This document shows, in pieces, positions 40,769 through 50,603 of a stretch of 64,000 nucleotides of DNA. The translations under genes and the position numbers were made by a program. The stretch's first letter is position 1. Every line of letters begins with the position of its first letter. Below the pieces are notes generated by a model. That model did not search any database. It saw only the letters and a list, made by a program, of their open reading frames with translations, and had not been told where the DNA came from. Source of the stretch: Maribacter polysiphoniae (GTDB taxonomy: Bacteria > Bacteroidota > Bacteroidia > Flavobacteriales > Flavobacteriaceae); the NCBI RefSeq assembly GCF_003148665.1, contig NZ_QGGQ01000001.1, positions 265,762-329,761 on the forward strand. Reading direction: 5' to 3'.

Positions 40769-42397
40769 TTATTGTAGAATACCTTTGTACTTGTTTTCAT
40801 TGGACAACAATTCCTTGGCAGCCAGTATGGCCTCGTCATGGGTTAAATAGTAGGTAAACAATCCTTCTCTATAAAAATACCTTTTAATGATTTCGTCTTC
40901 CAATTTTTTCTTGATCTCTTTATGGTACTTATCCAAGGCTATGATTTTGCTCTTTTCAATCTCATTCAACAAGGAGGTATAGTTTTCTTGAACGGCATCA
41001 CCCAAAATATCATCATTATCGACGGTCATAGCTTCTTTGAGTGCCTTTTCGGTTTTTGTTTCGTAGGCAAAATTACTTTGGGCCACAAAGGTTTTGAAAG
41101 CATTGAAATCGGCATCTGAAAAAGTAAAATCACTCAAACGCTCAAGGGAATTCGAATAATGGTAGTTTGTGGCGTAATCGAAAATCACGTTATTTTCGTC
41201 CAAGGCCTTCAATAAGGAATTCGTATTGAGTTCATCAATCAGAATATCGGGCAATACACCACCACCATCTTGTACTTTACGGCCGTTCCTTGTTTTAAAT
41301 TCGTTGAAGTGTGTTTGTCGAACGGCATGGCCATTTTCATCCCTATTCCAATAATCCAAAGATTGTATACACCTTCCCGAAGAGGTATAGTAGCGGCTTA
41401 TAGTCACCTTCAATTGGGTGCCATAGGTGAGTTTTAGAGGCCTTTGTACGAGTCCTTTTCCAAAACTCCTTGCCCCCATAATCACTGCACGATCTAAATC
41501 CTGAAGGCTTCCAGAGACGATTTCACTAGCCGAGGCACTATTACCGTTGACCAAGACGACCAAGGGTATTTCAGTGTCTACCGGTCTGTTTTTGGTCCTG
41601 TATTCCGAGTTGAACTTTTTAACCTTCGATTTTGTAGTGACTATTAATTCCCCTTTGGGTACGAATAGATTGGTTACATTGATGGCTTCGGATAATAGGC
41701 CCCCTGGATTTCCACGTAGATCCAGAATGATTTTTTCAGCCCCTTTTCCTTTTAGGTCAAGGAGTGCATCCTTGGTTTGTGAAGAGGCTTTGGCATTGAA
41801 TTTTGCTAGAACGATAAACCCTGTTTTGTCGTCTACCATGTCATAGTAAGGCACGGCATCGACTTCAATGGCCTCACGCTTTATGGAGGTGGTGTTGATC
41901 TTACCCTGTCTTTTATAAGTAATGGCCACTTCAGAATTATTGGCCCCCTTAAGAAGTTCGCTGGCGTTGTCATCAAAATCCGCAACATTGATATTCCCGA
42001 TTTTAACGATTTCATCCCCGGCCTTTAGTCCGGCCTTGTCCGCAGGGTAATCCTTGTAGGGTTCAATGACCAATAGGCGGTCATTATACGAACGCACCAA
42101 TGCGCCGATACCCGAGTATTCACCGGCATTGTTGATTTTGTAGGCCTCTACATCCTGTTCATTCAAGAATTTGGTATAGGGATCCAATTCGTTCAACATA
42201 TTCTTGATGGCGGTGTCCATCAATTCAGCTGGATTGGTTTCATCCACATAGTTCATGTTCAACTCCTTGAATAGGGTAGTGAATATCTCTATCTGTTTTG
42301 CTATTTCGAAAAAATCGCTTTTGAAACCACTACCAACGAGTAAAAAAGTAATCGCCAATACGGGGATCAGCACCTTTTTTTTAATCAACTTTTGCAT
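40769..42397 (-). CDS. C-terminal processing peptidase, family S41
   Basis: The 542-residue protein has an N-terminal membrane anchor or signal (KKVLIPVLAITFLLVGSG), a PDZ domain (about 95-180, YSGIGALVRSYNDRLLVIEP ... AGLKAGDEIVKIG), then the S41 catalytic domain with Ser in NGNSASASEIVSG and Lys in SFGKGLVQ. CTP-type proteases cut periplasmic or envelope proteins near their C-termini. Its start overlaps the end of rnpA by 17 bases, so translation of the two is likely coupled. Confidence 0.93.
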   Translation of the reverse strand: MQKLIKKKVLIPVLAITFLLVGSGFKSDFFEIAKQIEIFTTLFKELNMNYVDETNPAELMDTAIKNMLNELDPYTKFLNEQDVEAYKINNAGEYSGIGALVRSYNDRLLVIEPYKDYPADKAGLKAGDEIVKIGNINVADFDDNASELLKGANNSEVAITYKRQGKINTTSIKREAIEVDAVPYYDMVDDKTGFIVLAKFNAKASSQTKDALLDLKGKGAEKIILDLRGNPGGLLSEAINVTNLFVPKGELIVTTKSKVKKFNSEYRTKNRPVDTEIPLVVLVNGNSASASEIVSGSLQDLDRAVIMGARSFGKGLVQRPLKLTYGTQLKVTISRYYTSSGRCIQSLDYWNRDENGHAVRQTHFNEFKTRNGRKVQDGGGVLPDILIDELNTNSLLKALDENNVIFDYATNYHYSNSLERLSDFTFSDADFNAFKTFVAQSNFAYETKTEKALKEAMTVDNDDILGDAVQENYTSLLNEIEKSKIIALDKYHKEIKKKLEDEIIKRYFYREGLFTYYLTHDEAILAAKELLSNENKYKGILQ

Positions 42398-42821
42398 TAT
42401 CGATTTTTTTTATAAATTTTTGAAGTATTGTTTGCATGCCCTTTTCAACCACCGGATAACTAGGCATTTCCTTCCCAAGGTATAAAATTAGAAACGCAAA
42501 GTTTCCCTCACTATTGTTAAAAACAAGTTGTTTGTTAAGACGGTACGATTCACGTAATAACCTTTTTATGCGGTTTCTCTGGACTGCACTCTTAAATTTT
42601 TTCTTAGGAACAGCCACCCCGGTTTTAATCCGGACATCCATGGGGGAATCCAATTCCAAATAAAGCAATTTCAAGGGATAGCCGTTGAGGTGTTTCCCTT
42701 CTTTAAAAAGTCGTTCAATCAACTTTTTACTCTTTAATTTTTCTTTTTTCGGAAATGAAAAGTTATGTTTTATTACGTTGTTTGTTTTAATGATGTTATG
42801 CCTAAATAGGGAAATCCCCAA
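42381..42821 (-). CDS. rnpA: Ribonuclease P protein component
   Basis: The core FSFPKKEKLKSKKLIERLFKEGK and the RNA-binding motif AVQRNRIKRLLRESYR identify RnpA, which assists the RNase P RNA in maturing tRNA 5' ends. There is no ATG in frame upstream of the conserved core; the only standard start is TTG at 42821, giving 146 residues with a ~22-residue N-terminal tail. A -7 box on the minus strand (CAAAAGTA, 42859-42866) would give a ~30-base leader to that TTG. The rpmH gene that often precedes rnpA is absent. The 3' end overlaps the S41 gene. Confidence 0.9.
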   Translation of the reverse strand: MGISLFRHNIIKTNNVIKHNFSFPKKEKLKSKKLIERLFKEGKHLNGYPLKLLYLELDSPMDVRIKTGVAVPKKKFKSAVQRNRIKRLLRESYRLNKQLVFNNSEGNFAFLILYLGKEMPSYPVVEKGMQTILQKFIKKIDNAKVD

Positions 42822-42891
42822 TTTATATATTCGCTATGGCATATTTTATGCCCTACTGCAAAAGTAAAGAAAAAACACTGTAATGGTTTTT

Positions 42892-42905
42892 ATGACAATT
42901 GTCAT
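42892..42905. promoter_or_regulatory. Perfect 14-base palindrome between divergent genes
   Basis: ATGACAATTGTCAT is a perfect palindrome midway in the 164-base gap between rnpA (leftward) and the GCS2-CBS gene (rightward), upstream of the -7 box assigned to rnpA. It has the form of a binding site for a dimeric regulator. Confidence 0.4.
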
Positions 42906-42985
42906 TTGCCTTCAGCATAAAAAGGTTCTATCTTGTATGGAATAATACCTATTTTAGAATAACTTGCAGACTTTAATACAATATA

Positions 42986-44836
42986 ATGGGAGAATTGAAT
43001 GTTGAGAAATTAATTGGCAATCCTAACAAGGGATTGTACTTGAAACAGCTAATGGCTGATATAAAGGCATTGGAGTTGATGCTCGAGAACGACATGTTCG
43101 AGAAGGACATTTCCAGAGTAGGGATCGAACAGGAATTTTGTTTGGTCAACGAGGAATGGGAGCCTGCCAAGAATGCCGATAAAATACTGGAAAAGTTGAA
43201 TAAGAAGTATTTTACTTCTGAGTTGGCCCTATATAATCTGGAGATTAATATGGAACCCGTGGAGTTCAAGGGGGAATGTTTTTCTACGTTACATGGCAAA
43301 TTGAATGAGCTCCTCGATCAGGTACAGGAGGTTGCAAATGAAAACAACACTAAACTGGTACTTACGGGTATATTGCCCACCATTAGGACAAAGCATCTGA
43401 AATTATCCTATATGACTCCTTTAAAACGATACCAAGTTTTGAATGAGGCCATTACCGAGATTAGGAAAAACGATATTGAATTGCATATAAAAGGTGTTGA
43501 TGAGCTGAACCTTAAGCACGATTCTATACTTTATGAAGGTTGTAATACCAGTTTTCAGACCCATTTGCAGATAGACCCCAATGATTTTGCCGATACATAC
43601 AATTGGGCGCAGGCCATTGCCGGTCCAGTATTATCCATTTGTACCAATTCGCCTTTATTGATGGGTCGGGAGCTATGGGAAGAATCCCGGATTGCACTTT
43701 TTGCACAAAGTGTCGATACCAGGGCCAGTACCTTTATAATGAACGAAAGGGAATCAAGGGTAGGTTTTGGAAATGAATGGGCACAGGGATCGGTAGTCGA
43801 TTTCTTCAAAGATTCCGTGATTCGCTTTAGAAGTATACTTACCTCCGATTTTGAGAACGATAGCCTTACCGAACTGGAGCAAGGGAATATTCCAAAATTA
43901 AAGGCATTGAAACTGCACAACGGAACAGTGTATAAATGGAATAGACTATGTTATGGGACCACCAATGGCAAACCCCATATGCGATTGGAAAACAGATATT
44001 TGCCCTCAGGACCCTCTACGGCCGACGAAATGGCGAACATGATGTTCTGGGTTGGTCTTATGAAAGGTAGGCCCAAAGAGTTTGATAATGTTCATACCAT
44101 AATGGACTTTAAGGATGTTAAAAGTAACTTCTTTAATGCCGCCAGGTACGGAATGGCCGCCCAGTTTTACTGGAACAATACATTAATATCGAGCCATGAC
44201 CTTATCCTGGACCACCTCTTGCCAATGGCCTATAGGGGATTGTACAGTATGAAGGTTGCCCCTAAGGATGCCGAGCATTACTTAAAGATCATCAAACATC
44301 GGGTACAATCAACCAATGGATCACGTTGGATGGTTGAAGGATTCAGAAAACTAAAGAAAGATTATAAAACCACCGATGCCTTAAAAATATTGACTGCGAC
44401 CATTTATGAAAGGCAGCAAAAAGGGTATGCCATCGATGCTTGGCAGTTACCAAGAGGGGATGAGTTCAAGATACCCAAAGAAAACAGGAAAGTGGGTGAA
44501 CGTATGAACCTTAGAACCATTACGGCACAGGAGAATGACAGTTTGGAGCTTGTATTGCGTATGATGCAATGGAAAGATATCCATCATGTACCGATTCTGG
44601 ATAATCACATGGATCTTGTAGGACTACTCACTTGGACCGATGTTGGCAAGTATTTGGACAGCCCTGAAAATCACGGTGAGAATATTCAGAATATCATGAA
44701 ACGTGATTTGGTTACGGCAACTCCAGCCACACCTTTGGAAGAGGCCAAAAGCCTTATGCAGACCCATAAGATCAATTGTCTGCCGGTAGTACGGGGTAAG
44801 AAACTTGTTGGTATTATCACCTCCAAAGATTTTTGA
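42986..44836 (+). CDS. GCS2-family glutamate-cysteine-ligase-like enzyme fused to CBS domains
   Basis: Residues ~35-480 match the GCS2 (YbdK/carboxylate-amine ligase) fold: GIEQEFCLV with E48 and E50, NINMEP-type ELALYNLEINMEP, NTSFQTHLQI, and LENRYLPSGP. These enzymes join glutamate, or a similar acid, to an amine using ATP. About residues 505-616 form two CBS domains (DLVGLLTWTDVGKYL; KLVGIITSKDF), which usually bind adenine nucleotides and regulate. Three bases separate it from the aspartoacylase-like gene. True gamma-glutamylcysteine formation is not certain. Confidence 0.82.
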   Translation: MGELNVEKLIGNPNKGLYLKQLMADIKALELMLENDMFEKDISRVGIEQEFCLVNEEWEPAKNADKILEKLNKKYFTSELALYNLEINMEPVEFKGECFSTLHGKLNELLDQVQEVANENNTKLVLTGILPTIRTKHLKLSYMTPLKRYQVLNEAITEIRKNDIELHIKGVDELNLKHDSILYEGCNTSFQTHLQIDPNDFADTYNWAQAIAGPVLSICTNSPLLMGRELWEESRIALFAQSVDTRASTFIMNERESRVGFGNEWAQGSVVDFFKDSVIRFRSILTSDFENDSLTELEQGNIPKLKALKLHNGTVYKWNRLCYGTTNGKPHMRLENRYLPSGPSTADEMANMMFWVGLMKGRPKEFDNVHTIMDFKDVKSNFFNAARYGMAAQFYWNNTLISSHDLILDHLLPMAYRGLYSMKVAPKDAEHYLKIIKHRVQSTNGSRWMVEGFRKLKKDYKTTDALKILTATIYERQQKGYAIDAWQLPRGDEFKIPKENRKVGERMNLRTITAQENDSLELVLRMMQWKDIHHVPILDNHMDLVGLLTWTDVGKYLDSPENHGENIQNIMKRDLVTATPATPLEEAKSLMQTHKINCLPVVRGKKLVGIITSKDF

Positions 44837-44839
44837 CCT

Positions 44840-46060
44840 ATGATCGATACCTGGAGCCCCGAAGCAGAGATAAAGACCAAACGTTTTATAGGTCATATCC
44901 GGGGAGAACACCCAGGACCGACCTTGGTTTTTTTCGCGGGAATCCACGGGAATGAAAAGGCTGGTGTAACTGCCCTAGAAAAGGTTCTCAATGAACTCGG
45001 AAAGGGGGCATTTACTTACTATGGAAGCATTTATGCGATAAAAGGTAATTTACCGGCCTTGCAAGAAGGTAAAAGATATCTGGATAAGGATTTAAATCGT
45101 ATTTGGACAAAGCCCGAAATCGAAAGCATCAAAGAGCGTGATACTAAAGATCTTCTGAATGAGGAGAAAGAATTACTGGAGCTCCATATGCTGGTTCATG
45201 GTATTTTGGAGCATGAAAAGGGACCTTTTTATTTTATTGATTACCACACTACGTCCAGTAAAACCCTGCCCTTTATTACCATTAACGATGCATTGATCAA
45301 TCGAAGGTTTTCCAAACTTTTCCCGGTTCCCATTGTTTTGGGCATTGAGGAGTATTTAGACGGGCCCCTATTGAGTTATATCAATGAAAAAGGGTATGTT
45401 TCATTAGGGTTCGAGTCTGGTCAGCACACCGAGGAAATGGCCATAAAAAATAGCATTGCTTTTACTTGGTTGGCCATGGTTTATAGTGGTTTTTTGAAAA
45501 AGGATGAAATCAACGGATTTAAAGGCCACTATGAACAACTTCAAAAATCCGCAACAAGCAACTCCAGTTTTTACGAAATCATTTATCGGCATCATATTGA
45601 TGATAATAAGGATTTCAAGATGATGGAAGGTTTCCATAGTTTCGAGGAAATTATTGAAGGAACTCCCTTGGCCATGGAAAAAGAAGAGTTTATCAAAGCA
45701 GAAAAAGACACCATAATCTTTATGCCGTTGTACCAACAAAAAGGGAATGATGGTTTTTTCCTGATCCGAAAATTACCGACTTGGGTGCTTAAACTATCGG
45801 CCTTTTTTAGAAGAACCAAGATCGGTAACCTATTGCATTACCTTCCTGGACTTTCTTGGGCCAATAAGGATAAGGAATCGTTATTGGTCAATACGAAGGT
45901 GGCCCAATTTTCGACAAGGCCGTTTTTTCACCTTTTAGGCTATAGGAACCGCGTATTGGACGAAACCCATATTGTGATGAATAATAGGGAGTTCAACGCT
46001 AAAACCGAGATGTACGGAAACACTTGGTGGTATAGGATCACAACCCGGAAAACCCGGTGA
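44840..46060 (+). CDS. Succinylglutamate desuccinylase/aspartoacylase-family zinc hydrolase
   Basis: The 406-residue protein has the M14-type zinc site: His and Glu in GIHGNEKAG and a later His in FIDYHTTSS, with DKDLNRIW between them (the substrate-binding Arg pattern). Family members hydrolyse N-acyl amino acids or related amides. The C-terminal third (about 270-400) is a beta-rich extension. It is translationally adjacent to the GCS2-CBS gene, so the two probably act on one metabolite. It is convergent with the M1 peptidase gene. Confidence 0.83.
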   Translation: MIDTWSPEAEIKTKRFIGHIRGEHPGPTLVFFAGIHGNEKAGVTALEKVLNELGKGAFTYYGSIYAIKGNLPALQEGKRYLDKDLNRIWTKPEIESIKERDTKDLLNEEKELLELHMLVHGILEHEKGPFYFIDYHTTSSKTLPFITINDALINRRFSKLFPVPIVLGIEEYLDGPLLSYINEKGYVSLGFESGQHTEEMAIKNSIAFTWLAMVYSGFLKKDEINGFKGHYEQLQKSATSNSSFYEIIYRHHIDDNKDFKMMEGFHSFEEIIEGTPLAMEKEEFIKAEKDTIIFMPLYQQKGNDGFFLIRKLPTWVLKLSAFFRRTKIGNLLHYLPGLSWANKDKESLLVNTKVAQFSTRPFFHLLGYRNRVLDETHIVMNNREFNAKTEMYGNTWWYRITTRKTR

Positions 46061-46081
46061 ATCCCATAATTTGCCTTTTAT

Positions 46082-47941
46082 TTATTCTTGGGCTTGCCAG
46101 AGATTGTTCTCCAGATCAACATCGGCCATAAGTTGTGATGGATCGATTAAAATCGCCGTTATCTCATTCAAAGGCTTGTCAATGGTGAATCCATAGGTTG
46201 AATAAGCCCATGGCCAATCGTCCAAGACCGTACGTTTGATTTCTGGGTACGGATTTGCCTTTTCTCCCCGCATCATACGTAGTGGTGCGTACAAGGTCTC
46301 CTGTGTGCCGTCGGCATATACAACAAGAATATCCAAAGGCATTGGCATTAGTCCGATCCTCTCCATGGTAACCTTGGTTTTGCCGCCATCGGCAACCACT
46401 TCCTTTATACTGTAATCTATGGTATTGGTCGTCTGCGTCCAATCTACCAAATACCAGTCCAGCTCCATTCCGGAAACCTTTTCCGCCGTTCTTTTAATAT
46501 CGTTGGGTACCGGATGCTTGAATTTAAAATCGTTAAAGTATTTTCTAAGGGTCTCCATTAACTTATCCTGACCAATGATATAACCTAATTGGGCGAGGAA
46601 AATCGCTCCTTTACTATAGGCAGAAATCCCATAGGCAAAGTTGTTGTCATAGCGATCGGCATAGGTTGTTTGGGGTTGTTCTTTACCTGATAGGGCTAAT
46701 CTACGATAACCATTATACGTGTTATCAAAAGGGTTCTCTTTATTTTGCGCCATAATCTGGTTCATACAAAGGGTAGAGATAAATGTAGTGAAACCCTCAT
46801 CCATCCACTCGTGTTTGGCCTCGTTGGTTGCCAATACCTGTTGAAACCAGGAATGGGCCATTTCGTGGGTCATCACCCCAACCAAACTACCGAATTTTCG
46901 TCCTCCGGTAATGAGTGTACCCATGGCATATTCCATACCTCCATCACCACCATGTATCACAGAATACTGCTCATAGGGGTATTTGCCGATATTCTTACTG
47001 AAGAATTCCATGGCCTCCGCTGTTTTGGGCTGCAATTTCTTCCAGTTATCAACAATTTCCGGGTCGTTTTTATAAAGGAAATGAAGCACGGGGCCATCTT
47101 CCATTTTTAAGGTATCATGTATAAAATCAGGATCTGCGGCCCACATAAAATCATGTACCATGGGGGCTTTAAAATGCCAGGTAAGTGTTTTTCCCTTTAC
47201 CTTTTTCACTTTGGTACCCGGGGTTTCATACCCATGTCCTATTTCCTGTGGATTCTGTAAATAGCCCGTACCACCGACCACATAATCCTTATCGAGGGTC
47301 AGTTTTACATCAAAATCGCCCCAAACCCCATGAAATTCACGGGCGATATAGGGGTCGGCATGCCACCCTTCAAAATCATATTCGGCCAATTTGGGATACC
47401 ATTGACTCATAGAGAGCGCTACGCCTTCGGCATTGTTACGGCCTGAACGACGGACTTGGACGGGTACCTGACCCTTGAAATCCAATTCAAAGGTGGTTTT
47501 ACCCCCAGACGGAATAGGCTTGGCCAATTCAACGACAAGTACGGTACCCTCTTCCTTAAACGTAACATCCTCTCCGTCCTGTGTAAGGGAGGATACATGT
47601 AAAAACCCTATTTCATCAGGTTTTAAATCAGCAATCCTACTTTTCCCATCCTTCATCATTCTTCCATCGGGATCTTCGATATTCTGTAGACGCATGTCCA
47701 TTTCACTGCCGGGTTGGAAGGCATTGAAATATAAATGATAGTATACTCGTGACAGTTCATCTGGTGAATTGTTCGTGTAGATCAATTTTTGTGTCCCGTT
47801 ATATTGGTAATTCTTTACATTCATATCAACTTCCATAGTATAGTCGACATGTTGTTGCCAATATGAATTCGAGTTTTGTGCTTGCACAAAAATGCTAAAG
47901 GTCAATAGGGCTAAAAGGAATACTGTTTTTTTTGACTGCAT
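46082..47941 (-). CDS. M1-family metallopeptidase (aminopeptidase N-like), secreted
   Basis: The 619-residue protein has a signal peptide (FVQAQ). It carries the zinc motif HEMAH (359-363) and Glu382, exactly HEXXH-X18-E, and the upstream GGMEYAMG strand that stands in for the exopeptidase GAMEN motif. M1 enzymes remove N-terminal residues from peptides. The GGMEY variant leaves aminopeptidase specificity uncertain. It lies 24 bases after the S8 peptidase gene, so both are probably one transcript. Confidence 0.92.
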   Translation of the reverse strand: MQSKKTVFLLALLTFSIFVQAQNSNSYWQQHVDYTMEVDMNVKNYQYNGTQKLIYTNNSPDELSRVYYHLYFNAFQPGSEMDMRLQNIEDPDGRMMKDGKSRIADLKPDEIGFLHVSSLTQDGEDVTFKEEGTVLVVELAKPIPSGGKTTFELDFKGQVPVQVRRSGRNNAEGVALSMSQWYPKLAEYDFEGWHADPYIAREFHGVWGDFDVKLTLDKDYVVGGTGYLQNPQEIGHGYETPGTKVKKVKGKTLTWHFKAPMVHDFMWAADPDFIHDTLKMEDGPVLHFLYKNDPEIVDNWKKLQPKTAEAMEFFSKNIGKYPYEQYSVIHGGDGGMEYAMGTLITGGRKFGSLVGVMTHEMAHSWFQQVLATNEAKHEWMDEGFTTFISTLCMNQIMAQNKENPFDNTYNGYRRLALSGKEQPQTTYADRYDNNFAYGISAYSKGAIFLAQLGYIIGQDKLMETLRKYFNDFKFKHPVPNDIKRTAEKVSGMELDWYLVDWTQTTNTIDYSIKEVVADGGKTKVTMERIGLMPMPLDILVVYADGTQETLYAPLRMMRGEKANPYPEIKRTVLDDWPWAYSTYGFTIDKPLNEITAILIDPSQLMADVDLENNLWQAQE

Positions 47942-47965
47942 AAATTTTTTAGGATTTATCTCTAT

Positions 47966-49585
47966 TTATTTTTTGGACATTGCTTTAGCCATGATCAATG
48001 CGTTATAGGCATTTACGATTTTACCCGATGTACAAATTTCATCCATCGTACTACTTTTGGAGGAATTCCCTCCCAAAATCACTGGGGTCTTGGTGCCAAG
48101 TCCTGATTCAAGAATGATTTTCTTTATTTGGGAAGCACTTAGACTTGGATATTGTGACCATACCAAAGCGGCAACACCTGCCACGGCTGGTGAAGCCATT
48201 GATGTACCGGGCATAAACTCATATTCATTATGGGGTATGGTTGAATAAATATCAGTTCCTGGAGCAAAAATATCTACATTCACTTTCCCATAATTCGAAT
48301 AAGAGGCTACCATTTCAGAACCATATTCTGGGTCTAGGGCACCTACTGTAATTACATTATCGGCAATTTCCGGGCCATTGTTGATTTGGTCGTTGGGAAA
48401 ATTAGGGTTGTTGGGATCATCCAAATCAACACCGTCATTACCGGCTGCATGAACGATCAATACGTCTTTGGAAGCAGCGTATTTAATGGCATCGTACACC
48501 CAATCCGCATTAGGTGAAAATGATTTACCAAAACTACAGTTAATGATCTTTGCACCATTATCAACGGCGTAGCGTATACCCAAGGCAATGTCCTTGTCAT
48601 ATTCATCACCGTTAGGTACGGCGCGAATGCTCATTATTTCCACATTATTGGCTACCCCTTTGGCACCAATACCGTTGTTTCTTTCCGCTGCGATAATACC
48701 GGCAACGTGGGTACCATGGCTTTCGTCTTTAACCCTGTTCTGGGGGTTGCCGTTGCCATATTTTGTATCCATAAGGTCATAAGGGTCATCGCCAACTACC
48801 TTCCTGCCATCGAAATCAACATTAAGGTTATAATTTAATTGATCGGAAAAATGTTTTATGCCACCTTCCAATTCCTCCATTAATTCAGGAATGGTATCGG
48901 CATAAGTGAACATTTGGGTTAGGACGGCAACATTTCTTTGCATGGTCTCGGTCTCAGCCTTAATACCCGAAAGGTCTTCCTTGGTATATTCCGATTTTCC
49001 TAAATGTTCTTTTACCGCTTCATCTGCATTTTTTACCGTTTGTAAAATCTGCTCGTATTGTTGTTTGTTTGCAAGGGCTTCTGGGTATTCCTTGTCCAGT
49101 TTGGCCTGTGCCTTGGCTTGCAAATCGGCATCCCCGAGTTTTAATCGAAGGATCCTTACGTATTCCAATTGCTCGTCATAAGACTCCCCCAATAGGTTAT
49201 ACCCATGAATATCATCTATATAACCATTATTGTCATCATCGATGTTATTGCCTGGTTTTTCTTTCTTATTGGTCCATAGAACATCATCCAGGTCCTCGTG
49301 TGTAAGATCCATACCGGAATCAAGGACAGCTACAATGACCTTGGTGCCTTTTTTGTTACCAATAATTTCACGATAGGCTTTGTCGACACTCATCCCGGGA
49401 ATGGTATCGGTAAGTAAATCGGCATGACTCCAGGATTTTTTCTGACTTTCGGTCATATCCGCGATCTTAAGCGGCATGGAATCAATATTTTCAACAGGTG
49501 TCGAAATTATAGCGGTTGCCCCGCAACCCATTAATAAGCTTGCTATGAAATATCCTAATATGGGTCTATAAAGTTTATGTGTCAT
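47966..49585 (-). CDS. Subtilisin-like serine peptidase (S8), lipoprotein
   Basis: The 539-residue protein has a lipoprotein signal ending LLMGC (Cys21). The catalytic triad motifs are Asp in VLDSGMDLTHEDL, His in SHGTHVAGIIAA and Ser in PGTSMASPAVAGVAA. A ~140-residue helical insertion (about 130-265, rich in Glu, Lys and Gln) separates the Asp and His motifs and is unusual for a simple subtilase. It would be anchored in the envelope and degrade proteins broadly. Confidence 0.92.
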   Translation of the reverse strand: MTHKLYRPILGYFIASLLMGCGATAIISTPVENIDSMPLKIADMTESQKKSWSHADLLTDTIPGMSVDKAYREIIGNKKGTKVIVAVLDSGMDLTHEDLDDVLWTNKKEKPGNNIDDDNNGYIDDIHGYNLLGESYDEQLEYVRILRLKLGDADLQAKAQAKLDKEYPEALANKQQYEQILQTVKNADEAVKEHLGKSEYTKEDLSGIKAETETMQRNVAVLTQMFTYADTIPELMEELEGGIKHFSDQLNYNLNVDFDGRKVVGDDPYDLMDTKYGNGNPQNRVKDESHGTHVAGIIAAERNNGIGAKGVANNVEIMSIRAVPNGDEYDKDIALGIRYAVDNGAKIINCSFGKSFSPNADWVYDAIKYAASKDVLIVHAAGNDGVDLDDPNNPNFPNDQINNGPEIADNVITVGALDPEYGSEMVASYSNYGKVNVDIFAPGTDIYSTIPHNEYEFMPGTSMASPAVAGVAALVWSQYPSLSASQIKKIILESGLGTKTPVILGGNSSKSSTMDEICTSGKIVNAYNALIMAKAMSKK

Positions 49586-49674
49586 GAATGGAATATTAAA
49601 TTAATTTCTATGATTAGTGTATGTTGTGAAGTATGGGGGTTTTTAAAATTCAGATAAACGTGGGTAATTAGGTG

Positions 49675-50535
49675 TTAATTGAACAAATCATCGAACGTGT
49701 ATATTTTGTCTAATCGTGCCCCTTTGGCTGTATCTTTTAGGGTACAGATTTGATGGTGGGCATCATGCTCCAAAAAGAGGTAGTAGTCATTTGACAGGGC
49801 CTTATCCATAAACACTTGTTTTTCGTCCATACTCAATAGTGGACGTGTGTCATATCCCATTACATAAGGTACGGGAATGTGACCTGTAGTCGGCAGTAAA
49901 TCAGCGGCAAAGACCAAGGTCTTTCCTTTATATTGGATATGGGGAAGCATTTGTTTATCGGTATGTCCGTCGACAAATAGTATGCCAAAGCCCAATTCTG
50001 ATTTTTCGATATAGGTACGGTCGTTCCTGGCAATGAACTTAAGTTGTCCGCTTTCTTCCATGGGGAGTAGATTTTCCTTAAAGAAAGAAGCTTTTTCGCG
50101 AACGTTCGGTTCAATGGCCCATTGCCAATGTTCTTCATTGGTCCAAAAATGGGCATTTTTAAAGGCAGGTTCATATCCCGTTCGGTCCTTGTTCCATTGA
50201 ATGCTGCCACCACAATGGTCAAAATGAAGATGGGTCATAAACACATCGGTGATATCGTCACGGTGAAAGCCGTATTTCGCAAGGGATTTGTCCAAGGAGT
50301 GGTCGCCCCATTGATAGTAATAACCGAAAAATTTCTCCGACTGCTTGTTTCCCATACCTGTATCAATGAGAATCAATTTGTCGCCATCCTCGATCAGGAG
50401 GCTTCGAGCGGCCATATCTATCATGTTATTACTATCGGCAGGGTTGGTATTGTTCCAAATGTTTTTAGGAACAACCCCGAACATGGCACCGCCATCTAAC
50501 TTAAAATTACCGGTTTCAATAGGATATAATGTCAT
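49675..50535 (-). CDS. Metallo-beta-lactamase-fold hydrolase (lactonase-like)
   Basis: The 286-residue protein contains the di-zinc motif MTHLHFDHCGG and the later His in FVDGHTDKQM and Asp in VFAADLLP. The N-terminus LDGGAMFGVVPK and overall size resemble N-acyl-homoserine-lactonase-type and related hydrolases. No signal peptide, so it is cytosolic. The substrate is not fixed by these motifs: a lactone or another ester is possible. Confidence 0.85.
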   Translation of the reverse strand: MTLYPIETGNFKLDGGAMFGVVPKNIWNNTNPADSNNMIDMAARSLLIEDGDKLILIDTGMGNKQSEKFFGYYYQWGDHSLDKSLAKYGFHRDDITDVFMTHLHFDHCGGSIQWNKDRTGYEPAFKNAHFWTNEEHWQWAIEPNVREKASFFKENLLPMEESGQLKFIARNDRTYIEKSELGFGILFVDGHTDKQMLPHIQYKGKTLVFAADLLPTTGHIPVPYVMGYDTRPLLSMDEKQVFMDKALSNDYYLFLEHDAHHQICTLKDTAKGARLDKIYTFDDLFN

Positions 50536-50603
50536 TGCGCTCTAATGAAAAAAAGTGCAAATTAATAAAAGTGTGGAGTTTATCTGTTGTGGTTCCTGTT
50601 TTA

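Noticed and set aside
40418-40857. Two short plus-strand frames between the S10 and S41 peptidase genes
   Set aside because: No domain or promoter; the second one runs into the S41 gene on the opposite strand.
42381-42821. rnpA as evidence that the replication origin lies at ~42 kb
   Set aside because: The usual rpmH-dnaA neighbours are missing, and the adjacent gap has no DnaA-box-like cluster.
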